From Clostridia bacterium (GTDB taxonomy: Bacteria; Bacillota; Clostridia; Oscillospirales; CAG-382): 64,000 nucleotides of DNA. A program made the translations under genes and the position numbers. This document shows positions 51,252-58,409 of the stretch, one piece after another; within the stretch, counting starts at the first letter, position 1; each line of letters starts with the position of its first letter. The notes under the pieces are model-generated. The model worked only from the letters and a program-made list of their open reading frames with translations. It had not been told where the DNA came from and did not search any database. The stretch lies in assembly GCA_017447445.1 (NCBI GenBank), contig JAFSNK010000003.1, forward strand, positions 78,288-142,287, in the 5' to 3' direction.

Positions 51252-51575
51252 TTGAGAAAAAGAAAGATTGGTTTCTTAGTCAGGCTGACAGAGGATGAGT
51301 TGAAGAAGCTCGACGGCAAAGTCAAAAAAGCCGGTATGTCAAGGGAGCATTACGTTCGTAAAGTTCTTTCCGACAGCCGTGTGTATGAAGCCCTGCCCGT
51401 CGATTTCCCGAAGCTGATCCGAGAGGTCAACCGCGTCGGTTCCAACATAGATCAGATACTCCGCATTGCCAATTCCAAAAATCTGCTCGACGTTCCGAGA
51501 CTCCGAAAGGAGCTTGACGAGCTCGATGCGATTGAGGACGCAATGTGGAAAACCTTTGCACCGGACGGGCGATAA
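51252..51575 (+). CDS. mobC: MobC-like relaxosome accessory protein
   Basis: 107 residues from TTG 51252, with AGGAAGG upstream; the longer frame from 51210 would start inside the inverted repeat. RKRKIGFLVRLTEDELKKLD, then AGMSREHYVRKVL (ribbon-helix-helix-like) and IREVNRVGSNIDQILRIAN are typical of the MobC mobilisation family (PF05713). It should bind oriT and help the relaxase open the strands. The relaxase ATG is only two bases after its stop. Confidence 0.88.
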   Translation: MRKRKIGFLVRLTEDELKKLDGKVKKAGMSREHYVRKVLSDSRVYEALPVDFPKLIREVNRVGSNIDQILRIANSKNLLDVPRLRKELDELDAIEDAMWKTFAPDGR

Positions 51576-51576
51576 G

Positions 51577-53007
51577 ATGGCAGTCACGGCGATTTGGTAC
51601 ATCAAGGGCAGAGTGGAGGACGTGCTCCGCTATACTTCCAATCCGGAAAAGACGACGGAGGAAAATGCACAGGCGGCGGCAAATCTCCACGCGGTCGGAA
51701 AGGTCATCGAATACGCTGCTGACGAAATGAAAACCGAGAAGCTCATGTTCGTGTCTGGCATCAACTGCAACACCCAAAACGCTGTAAAGAAGTTCAACGA
51801 AGATCTGAACAGATGGGGCAACAAAGGCGAGCGGGTCTGCTACCACGGGTATCAGTCGTTTGCCGAAGGTGAGGTTGACGCCAATACCGCACATGAGATC
51901 GGAAAGAAGCTCGCACAGAAATTGTGGGGAGATAAGTACCGAGTCCTCGTTGCGACCCACTGCAACACGGGTCATTATCATAACCACTTTGTAATTTGCG
52001 CGACTTCAATGAACGACGGCAGGAAGTTCGACAACAGCGGCAAAGACCATTTTCTCATGAGGCAGGAGTCCGACCGTCTCTGCCGGGAATATGGCTTGTC
52101 CGTCATCGAGCATCCGAGAGAAAAGGGAAAGAACTACGGTGAGTGGCTGGCTGAAAAGGAGGGACGACCAACGCTCCGGAGCGTGATCCGGGAAGCCATT
52201 GATGTGGCGATCAAAGGGTCGGTATCCCAACAGCAGTTTCTCGCTGCAATGGACGAGATGGGCTTCATCATCGACCAGCATGGGAAGCACCCAAAGATCA
52301 AGCAGGTCGGCAATGAGCGTTTTGTCCGCTTCGATTCTCTCGGTCCCGGATACTCGGTCAACGAGATCATTAAGCGCATCTATAATAATGAAGAAATCGA
52401 GTACCCGGACATCCCACGGCAGGAATCGCCGAGACAGATCTTCGAGGACGAGGATAAGCCGGTCGAGAAGATGGACTACATCGCCGTCAACCGTTGCTAT
52501 TTCAAAGCGCTGACAATCACGCACAAAAGACCTTCAACCAATCGTCGGATGTATTTCCTCATACGGCAGGATCACAGCGCCATGCGCATCTATCAGGATC
52601 AACTGAACCTTGTGACGGAACATCATCTGACGAGCGAAGCGGAGGTCAAGGCGTATAAGGTCAAGGCGATGGCTGACATCGACTCGCTGACTGAAACACG
52701 GCGGGGATTGTGGGCGGAGTTCAAACGAGCGCAGAGACGGAAAGACCCGGACAGCGAAGTCTTGTCAAGCAAGATCAGAATGGCGATCACACAATGCACG
52801 GTTTCGCTTTCCAAGCTCCGCCGCGAGGTTACTTCCTGCGACGAGGTGCTGGAGCGAATTGACAGAATGAGGGAGAACCTCTTGAGAATCGAACAGAGCA
52901 AGTTCCGTGGAAAGGAACTGCCTGTGAGATTCACACCCGACAAAAACAAACAGACAGAACAGATCATCAGGACAAAATCTCAGAGAGAGGAGGAAAGGAA
53001 GAAATGA
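51577..53007 (+). CDS. MOBP-type relaxase
   Basis: 476 residues from ATG 51577; a longer frame from 51466 runs through mobC and is rejected. The N-terminal relaxase domain has the candidate nicking Tyr19 in DVLRYTSNPEK and the metal triad in THCNTGHYHNHFVI (His133, His135, His137; His128 also near). The region after residue 200 includes REKGKNYGEWLAEKEGRP, a frequent link in this family, and the C-terminus is a long charged coiled coil. It cuts one strand at oriT, stays bound to the 5' end and leads it through the T4SS. Overlaps the next gene by 4 bases. Confidence 0.93.
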   Translation: MAVTAIWYIKGRVEDVLRYTSNPEKTTEENAQAAANLHAVGKVIEYAADEMKTEKLMFVSGINCNTQNAVKKFNEDLNRWGNKGERVCYHGYQSFAEGEVDANTAHEIGKKLAQKLWGDKYRVLVATHCNTGHYHNHFVICATSMNDGRKFDNSGKDHFLMRQESDRLCREYGLSVIEHPREKGKNYGEWLAEKEGRPTLRSVIREAIDVAIKGSVSQQQFLAAMDEMGFIIDQHGKHPKIKQVGNERFVRFDSLGPGYSVNEIIKRIYNNEEIEYPDIPRQESPRQIFEDEDKPVEKMDYIAVNRCYFKALTITHKRPSTNRRMYFLIRQDHSAMRIYQDQLNLVTEHHLTSEAEVKAYKVKAMADIDSLTETRRGLWAEFKRAQRRKDPDSEVLSSKIRMAITQCTVSLSKLRREVTSCDEVLERIDRMRENLLRIEQSKFRGKELPVRFTPDKNKQTEQIIRTKSQREEERKK

Positions 53008-53798
53008 ACACATCAGCGGACGCTGCGGATCAAGTCGTTAGAATGAGCTTGAACGGCGCTGAGTTCGCCCTCAAGGTTACGGGCAAGGGCTCCATCGAAG
53101 CGGCGAAGCTGCTCACCAAAGCAATCATTGCCGCATCGAAGGAGACGAACAAAACCAAAGGCGCGATCCGGCTGAACAATCTCATTCGCTCGGGAAGGAA
53201 ACTCGACATAGCCCGTATCCCCGATACGGACGTAAAGCAGTTCTGCACCGACGCGAAGCACTACGGCATCCTTTATACCGTGCTGAAAAACAAGAACTCA
53301 AAGGACGGCGTGACCGAGATTATGTTCAAGTCGGATGACCGTGAGAAGTTCAATATGATCTTCGCCAAGCTCGGCAAAGACCCGACGTACATGGCACAGG
53401 TCAAGGAGACGCTGACAAGAGAGGCAGAGGAGCAGGCAAAGTCAGCTCCGCCCGAACAGAGTATGAGCGCCGACGACTTTGTTGACAGGCTCATGGAAAA
53501 GCCGGAGCAGGCGCGTTCCGAAAAGGAAGCCGTCCACAAGGCGGACCCTTCGACGGCTCGGACTTCAAGCTCCGGTCGATCCGAGCCTATTTCCGAAACG
53601 CAAGGAAGCCGACAAACGGACGTTTCTCCGGTGACGCATGACCCGAAACCGAGGAAGTCGGTGCGGAAGGAGCTTGAGGAGATCAAAGCCGAAATGCAGC
53701 GTGAGGCAAAGCAGAACGCAGCGAGAACCAAGACAAAAAATATTCAGCACAAAGATCCCGGAAGAAAGAAAAAACTGAAAAGGAACAAAGAAAGGTAG
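53004..53798 (+). CDS. PcfB/DUF3801-family protein
   Basis: 264 residues. The conserved part is the first ~130 residues: LTKAIIAASKETNKTKGAIR, then LNNLIRSGRKLDIARIPDTD and FCTDAKHYGILYTVLKNK. This matches the DUF3801/PcfB family, which assists the coupling protein or relaxosome in Firmicutes conjugation systems. The second half is disordered and rich in Ser/Arg/Lys, ending in a strongly basic tail (RKKKLKRNKER). It lies between relaxase and ArdC-like genes. Confidence 0.85.
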   Translation: MNTSADAADQVVRMSLNGAEFALKVTGKGSIEAAKLLTKAIIAASKETNKTKGAIRLNNLIRSGRKLDIARIPDTDVKQFCTDAKHYGILYTVLKNKNSKDGVTEIMFKSDDREKFNMIFAKLGKDPTYMAQVKETLTREAEEQAKSAPPEQSMSADDFVDRLMEKPEQARSEKEAVHKADPSTARTSSSGRSEPISETQGSRQTDVSPVTHDPKPRKSVRKELEEIKAEMQREAKQNAARTKTKNIQHKDPGRKKKLKRNKER

Positions 53799-53805
53799 GA
53801 ATGAA

Positions 53806-54714
53806 ATGAACGGATTTGACGATCTCTTCGTTAAGGACGAAGAAAAGAAAGACAGTCGTACCAATCAGAAAGAAGACAAGCCCTTTGACAAGGACGCCTG
53901 GATCGAAAAGAAGAAGCAGGAGCGCGCCGACGCCTACGCTCTGATCGACGAGGGGACGGAGGCGATCTCGCAGGACGGCGAAGCGTTCCGCGACTACCTC
54001 AACGTGCAGGCGAGGTTCGACCGCTACTCCGTCTCCAATGCGATCCTCATCGCACATCAGATGCCGGAAGCCACGAGGCTCGCCGACTTCGACTCTTGGA
54101 AGAACAACGACGTGAGCATCAAAAAGGGCGAGACGGCGATAACCATTCTCGAACCCGGCAGCGAGTACACGAGGGAGGATGGCACGACCGGCTTCTCCGT
54201 GAACGTCAAAAAGGTCTTCGATATTACGCAGACCGTTGACGGCAAGCCCGTGAAGCCGAAGGTTCCCGAACAGCGCACGGCGATCAAGGCGCTTATCCAG
54301 ACCGCACCCTGCGGTGTTGAGATGAACAACGAGGCAACGAAGAACGTGCTGGCGTTCTACTCGCCCGACAAGGATACGATCTATATCCGTCAGGGCATGA
54401 GCGGCGACGACATCTTCCGCGCTCTCGCACAGGAGATCGCGGTGGCCAAGTTCGCCGCAAAAGACTTGGACCGCAAGGACTGTGGCTTCTACGCCTACTG
54501 CGCCTCCTACATCCTCTGTGAGCGCAACGGCTTCGACACCGGCGACTTCAACTTCGACCGTGTTCCCGACCGTTTCAAGGATATGGACAGCAAGGCGATC
54601 CGTTCCGAGCTGTCCGCCGTCCGCGACGCGGTAAACGACATCTCCCAGGAGATGAACCGTCAGTTCGAGGCGCTGGAGAAGAGCATTCGCAAAAGGGACG
54701 ATGCGGTAAGATAA
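53806..54714 (+). CDS. ArdC-like antirestriction/ssDNA-binding protein
   Basis: 302 residues. After a charged leader, the ArdC N-terminal domain is seen: YLNVQARFDRYSVSNAILIA, then MPEATRLADFDSWKNNDVSI, KKGETAITILEPG. ArdC-type proteins bind single-stranded DNA entering the recipient and protect it from restriction. A HExxH metalloprotease site is not seen: the corresponding helix reads IFRALAQEIAVAKF, with A-Q-E-I in place of H-E-x-x-H. The proteolytic activity is therefore probably lost and only the binding role kept. Confidence 0.82.
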   Translation: MNGFDDLFVKDEEKKDSRTNQKEDKPFDKDAWIEKKKQERADAYALIDEGTEAISQDGEAFRDYLNVQARFDRYSVSNAILIAHQMPEATRLADFDSWKNNDVSIKKGETAITILEPGSEYTREDGTTGFSVNVKKVFDITQTVDGKPVKPKVPEQRTAIKALIQTAPCGVEMNNEATKNVLAFYSPDKDTIYIRQGMSGDDIFRALAQEIAVAKFAAKDLDRKDCGFYAYCASYILCERNGFDTGDFNFDRVPDRFKDMDSKAIRSELSAVRDAVNDISQEMNRQFEALEKSIRKRDDAVR

Positions 54715-54726
54715 GGAGGTGACTTC

Positions 54727-54918
54727 ATGGCAGATCCGAAACGTGTGATCACGCTCAAGGACAGGGAGTGTTCGGAGCTGGTCGAGTATCTCATGGAAGC
54801 CCGCAATCAGCGAATCGAGGAGGGCAAGCCGACAGACCGGGTATGTGATCTGATGATCAAGATCATAGATTCCCCACCCGAAAGAGAAATGCGGTTCCCG
54901 GAACGTGCGGCAAGATAG
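54727..54918 (+). CDS. Small hypothetical protein
   Basis: 63 residues, ATG with AAGGAGGTGAC upstream. Charged and helical (ITLKDRECSELVEYLMEARN, then RVCDLMIKIIDSPPER). No family recognised, though similar short proteins precede the coupling-protein gene in related elements. Its end overlaps the start of the VirD4 gene by 14 bases. Confidence 0.65.
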   Translation: MADPKRVITLKDRECSELVEYLMEARNQRIEEGKPTDRVCDLMIKIIDSPPEREMRFPERAAR

Positions 54919-56791
54919 GTTTTCCAAAACCAGCATCCTGCTGTACTGTCTCGGGCTGCTCCCCGTCGTATGGCTGGCGCTTCTCGTAGCGCCGGCCTTC
55001 GGCGGCGGGCTGCCGTCCCTGATCGAAAACCTTGCGGACGTATTCAGTCAACCCTTTCATATTGTGTGGTGCGAGGACAGCCTGAAAACTGTCCTCATTT
55101 TTATTGCCGCCTACGGTATGGGGATCGGTATTTATTTGTCCACCGCAAGGAACTACCGGCGAAGAGAGGAACACGGCTCGGCGAAATGGGGAAACGCCGG
55201 AACCGTGAACAAGAAGTACCGGGACGCGGAGCCCGAGAACAACAAGATACTCACGCGAAACGTGGAGATCGGATTGAACGGACGGAAGCACATGCGAAAT
55301 CTGAACGTGCTGGTCTGCGGCGGCTCCGGCGCAGGCAAAACGAGGTTTTATGCCAAGCCGAACGTGATGCAGGCGAATACAAGTTTTGTAGTGCTTGACC
55401 CGAAGGGCGAGATCCTCCGGGATACCGGAAATCTCTTGAAGGAGCGAGGCTACGTTATCAAGGTGCTGGATCTCATCGACACCGACAACAGCCATTGCTA
55501 CAACCCTTTCGAGTATATCCGAAGTGACGACGACATCTTGAAGCTCGTGACGAACCTCTTCAAGAACACCACGCCGAAGAACGCACAGCCGCAGGACCCG
55601 TTTTGGGATAACGCGGCGCAGATGATGCTGCTCGCCTTGATGTTCTATCTCTATCACGAAGCCCCGAAGGAGGAACAGAACTTCCAGATGATCATGGAGA
55701 TGATCCGCGAGGGCGACGTGAGCGAGGAGGATTCGTCCATGCTGTCTCCGCTCGACCAGCTCTTTGAAAAGCTCGGAAAGCGGGAGCCGACGCATATCGC
55801 CTACAAGCACTACACCGACTACCGCCGAGGTGCGGGCAAGACGCTGAAATCCATTCAGATCACGCTATTGTCCCACCTGTCCAAATTCAACCTGGATAGC
55901 ATCACAAGGATCACGTCGTATGACGAAATGGAGCTGGGTCTGATGGGCGACAGGAAGACCGCGCTCTTTGCCGTGATCCCGAACAACGATACGAGCTTCA
56001 ATTTCCTTGTCGGAATGCTTTACACCCAATTATTCCAACAGCTCGATTACAAAGCCGACGTGGTGTACAAGGGCGGGCTCAAGGTTCCCTTGCATCTTGT
56101 AATGGATGAGTTCGCCAATATCGCCCTGCCGGATAACTTTGAGATCGAGCTTGCCACGATGCGAAGCCGGAACATCTCCGCGTCGATCATTCTCCAGAAC
56201 CTCGCGCAGTTGAAGGCGCTGTATGAAAAACAATGGGAGAATATTATCGGCAACTGTGACAGCTTCCTGTACCTCGGCGGCAACGAACTGTCCACGCATG
56301 AGTACATCACAAAGCTGCTCGGCAAGGAGACCATCGACATGAACACCTACGGGCAGAGCAAGGGTCGAAACGGCAACTATTCGACCAACTGGCAGATCAC
56401 GGGACGAGAGCTGATGACACCGGACGAGGTGCGTCGGCTTGACAACAAGTACGCGCTGCTCTTTATTCGCGGTGAGATGCCGGTCAAGGACTTCAAGTAC
56501 GATCTCAAAAAGCATCCGAATATCGCTCTGACAACGGACGGCGGCGCGGAACCCTACAGCCACGAGAAGGAGAGCTTCAACCTTGCCTCTTTCGTGTTTG
56601 ACGAGAACCTGCTGAAAGCGCCGAAGACCGAAGTCACGGAGGATGAGGACGACGAATTTGTGATCCTGACAGAAGAAGAAATCTACGAAATCATGTACGG
56701 CAAAAGAAAACCTATCAACCAACCTATTAAAAATGAGGAGGAAAGAGAAAATGAAGGATTTATCTATCAAGAAAACCAAGAAGGACAGTAA
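54905..56791 (+). CDS. VirD4/TraG-type coupling protein
   Basis: 628 residues from GTG 54905. Two N-terminal membrane helices (LLYCLGLLPVVWLALLVAP and TVLIFIAAYGMGIGIYLS), then EEHGSAKWG, the Walker A GGSGAGKT at residues 139-146, TSFVVLDPKGEILRDTG, and a Walker-B-like LVMDEFANIALP. The arginine-finger region SASIILQNLAQLKALYEKQW is also typical. It recruits the relaxase-DNA complex and feeds it to the T4SS channel using ATP. The C-terminal acidic tail may be the contact site for DUF3801 or the relaxase. Confidence 0.95.
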   Translation: MRQDRFSKTSILLYCLGLLPVVWLALLVAPAFGGGLPSLIENLADVFSQPFHIVWCEDSLKTVLIFIAAYGMGIGIYLSTARNYRRREEHGSAKWGNAGTVNKKYRDAEPENNKILTRNVEIGLNGRKHMRNLNVLVCGGSGAGKTRFYAKPNVMQANTSFVVLDPKGEILRDTGNLLKERGYVIKVLDLIDTDNSHCYNPFEYIRSDDDILKLVTNLFKNTTPKNAQPQDPFWDNAAQMMLLALMFYLYHEAPKEEQNFQMIMEMIREGDVSEEDSSMLSPLDQLFEKLGKREPTHIAYKHYTDYRRGAGKTLKSIQITLLSHLSKFNLDSITRITSYDEMELGLMGDRKTALFAVIPNNDTSFNFLVGMLYTQLFQQLDYKADVVYKGGLKVPLHLVMDEFANIALPDNFEIELATMRSRNISASIILQNLAQLKALYEKQWENIIGNCDSFLYLGGNELSTHEYITKLLGKETIDMNTYGQSKGRNGNYSTNWQITGRELMTPDEVRRLDNKYALLFIRGEMPVKDFKYDLKKHPNIALTTDGGAEPYSHEKESFNLASFVFDENLLKAPKTEVTEDEDDEFVILTEEEIYEIMYGKRKPINQPIKNEEERENEGFIYQENQEGQ

Positions 56792-57119
56792 GACGGTGAA
56801 GCTGCCGATGACCGGCAAGGTGAAGCGCGGCTTTATGCTCTGGTGTGCTGTCGTGATGACTGTGACCCTGCTCATGGGGACGACCATGACAGCGTTTGCC
56901 GCAGGCAACGACCCGCTGCAGGTGGTCAATAACCTCTCGGACTTTATGTTCGGTTTGATTCGTGCGGTCGGCTTGATCCTGCTCGGCTTCGGTATCGTGC
57001 AGGTCGGTCTGTCTCTCAAGAGCCACGACCCGTCCCAACGTGCCAACGGCTTCCTGACTGTAGCGGGCGGTATCATCATCACCTTCGCAAAAGAGATTCT
57101 CACCCTGATTACGGGCTAA
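56751..57119 (+). CDS. Maff2-family membrane protein (VirB2-like)
   Basis: 122 residues from ATG 56751, which has GAGGAGG; ATG 56733 lies before that site. It has a basic leader, an N-terminal helix with an alanine-rich end (MLWCAVVMTVTLLMGTTMTA), and a pair of further helices (FMFGLIRAVGLILLGFGIVQ and FLTVAGGIIITFAKEILTLI). This is the Maff2/VirB2-type pilin-like family of Tn1549-like elements. It could be the extracellular or membrane channel subunit of the T4SS. A hairpin follows, and the gene overlaps the end of the VirD4 gene in another frame by 41 bases. Confidence 0.85.
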   Translation: MKDLSIKKTKKDSKTVKLPMTGKVKRGFMLWCAVVMTVTLLMGTTMTAFAAGNDPLQVVNNLSDFMFGLIRAVGLILLGFGIVQVGLSLKSHDPSQRANGFLTVAGGIIITFAKEILTLITG

Positions 57120-57131
57120 AGGAAAGACTGC

Positions 57132-57163
57132 GGGCGGAGCGCCGAGTGTTCGACGCTTCGCCC
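57132..57163 (+). terminator. 10-bp hairpin after the Maff2 gene
   Basis: 57132-57141 pairs with 57154-57163 (one G-U), loop of 12 bases, no T run. Probably a partial stop or message-protecting structure that raises Maff2 over the downstream genes. Confidence 0.5.
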
Positions 57164-57191
57164 GAATCTAACGAAGGGAGGTATGTAGCCT

Positions 57192-58028
57192 GTGTCCGAC
57201 AATTGGGTTGTCCAAAATCTCCAAAGAGCACTTGAAACATGGAATGAGAAGTTCGCTGAGATATGGCAGCTTCTCACACAGTCGCCCGAAAACTTCAAGG
57301 GCGGCGCGATCTGGAACGTCATCGTAGATATTCACGGCGCGTTGCAGGCAATCGGTTATGCCTTGCTCGTGCTGTTTTTCGTGGTCGGCGTGGTGAAGAC
57401 CTGTGGCAGCTTTGCGGACGTAAAGAAACCGGAACACGCACTGAAGCTGTTTATCCGGTTTGCGATTGCAAAGATTGTGATCACGCACGGACTGGAGCTG
57501 CTGTTGAAACTCGTTGCTATTGCACAGGGCGTCATCTCGAATATCATGTCGGCTTCCGGCATCGCCGCAGGCAGCTCGACCATGCTCCCGCAGGGGATCA
57601 TCGACGCGATTGAGGACTGCGGCTTTTGGGAGAGCATCCCGCTATGGGCGGTCACGCTGATCGGCGGCCTGTTCATCACCATTCTCTCGTTCATCATGAT
57701 TATGAGTGTTTACGGACGTTTCTTCAAGATTTACATGTACGCCGCAATCGCTCCCGTCCCGATGGCTACCTTTGCAGGCGAGCCGACGCAGAACGTGGGA
57801 AAGACGTTTATCAAGTCCTTCTGCGCGGTACTGCTGGAGGGCGCGATCATCGTACTTGCGTGTGTGATCTTCTCGGTCTTTGCGTCAAGCCCGCCCGTTG
57901 TGGACGGCTCCGCTTCGGCGGTCACGCAGGTGTGGACGTATGTGGGTGAGCTGATCTTCAACATGCTTGTTCTGACGGGCAGCGTGAAGATGGCGGACAA
58001 GATCGTCAGAGAAATGATGGGACTGTAA
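57192..58028 (+). CDS. VirB6/TrbL-like conjugation membrane protein
   Basis: 278 residues, GTG start with AAGGGAGGTATG upstream. About five to six membrane helices are visible (for example GYALLVLFFVVGVVKTCGSF, LWAVTLIGGLFITILSFIMI and AVLLEGAIIVLACVIFSVFA), with a central soluble loop carrying GRFFKIYMYAAIAPVPMATF, the family signature of VirB6-like proteins of Tn1549 and similar elements. It forms part of the inner-membrane channel. Eight bases before its ATG neighbour, all T4SS genes follow closely. Confidence 0.85.
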   Translation: MSDNWVVQNLQRALETWNEKFAEIWQLLTQSPENFKGGAIWNVIVDIHGALQAIGYALLVLFFVVGVVKTCGSFADVKKPEHALKLFIRFAIAKIVITHGLELLLKLVAIAQGVISNIMSASGIAAGSSTMLPQGIIDAIEDCGFWESIPLWAVTLIGGLFITILSFIMIMSVYGRFFKIYMYAAIAPVPMATFAGEPTQNVGKTFIKSFCAVLLEGAIIVLACVIFSVFASSPPVVDGSASAVTQVWTYVGELIFNMLVLTGSVKMADKIVREMMGL

Positions 58029-58040
58029 GGAGGTATCGTA

Positions 58041-58409
58041 TTGGAAATCAAGATCAATAAGGAGATCCGCAATTATACGGAATCAATGTTTTTCGGACTG
58101 TCCATGCGACAGTTCTTTTTTGCGGTCTTCGGCGTCGGCATTGCGGTCTTCGTGTACTTTGCGTTCCGTTCCACGCTTGGGACGGAAACGCTTTCATGGG
58201 TCTGTATGCTCGCCGCCGCGCCGTTCGTGGCGATGGGGTTCATCACCTACAACGGCATGACCGCAGAACAGTTTGCGTGGGTCTGGCTCAGAAGCAAATT
58301 CATCGAGCCGAAGAAGGTGAAGTTTGAGTGTGACACCTTCTACCACGAGGCGGTCGAAAAGCCGACCGCACAGAAATCTTCAAAGAAGGAGGAAAAGAGA
58401 ACGAAATGA
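58041..58409 (+). CDS. prgI: PrgI-family (VirB3-like) protein
   Basis: 122 residues from TTG 58041, with AAGGAGG upstream. Sequence EIKINKEIRNYTESMFFGLS, then MRQFFFAVFGVGIAVFVYFA, and a second helix (LSWVCMLAAAPFVAMGFITY), matching the PrgI family. It occupies the VirB3 position of Gram-positive T4SS and is thought to link VirB4 to the membrane. The stop overlaps the start of the VirB4 gene by 4 bases. Confidence 0.9.
   Translation: MEIKINKEIRNYTESMFFGLSMRQFFFAVFGVGIAVFVYFAFRSTLGTETLSWVCMLAAAPFVAMGFITYNGMTAEQFAWVWLRSKFIEPKKVKFECDTFYHEAVEKPTAQKSSKKEEKRTK

Noticed and set aside
51131..51298. A short + strand frame across the inverted repeat before mobC
   Set aside because: It runs through the oriT-like repeat, is proline/glycine-rich without motif, and overlaps the mobC start.
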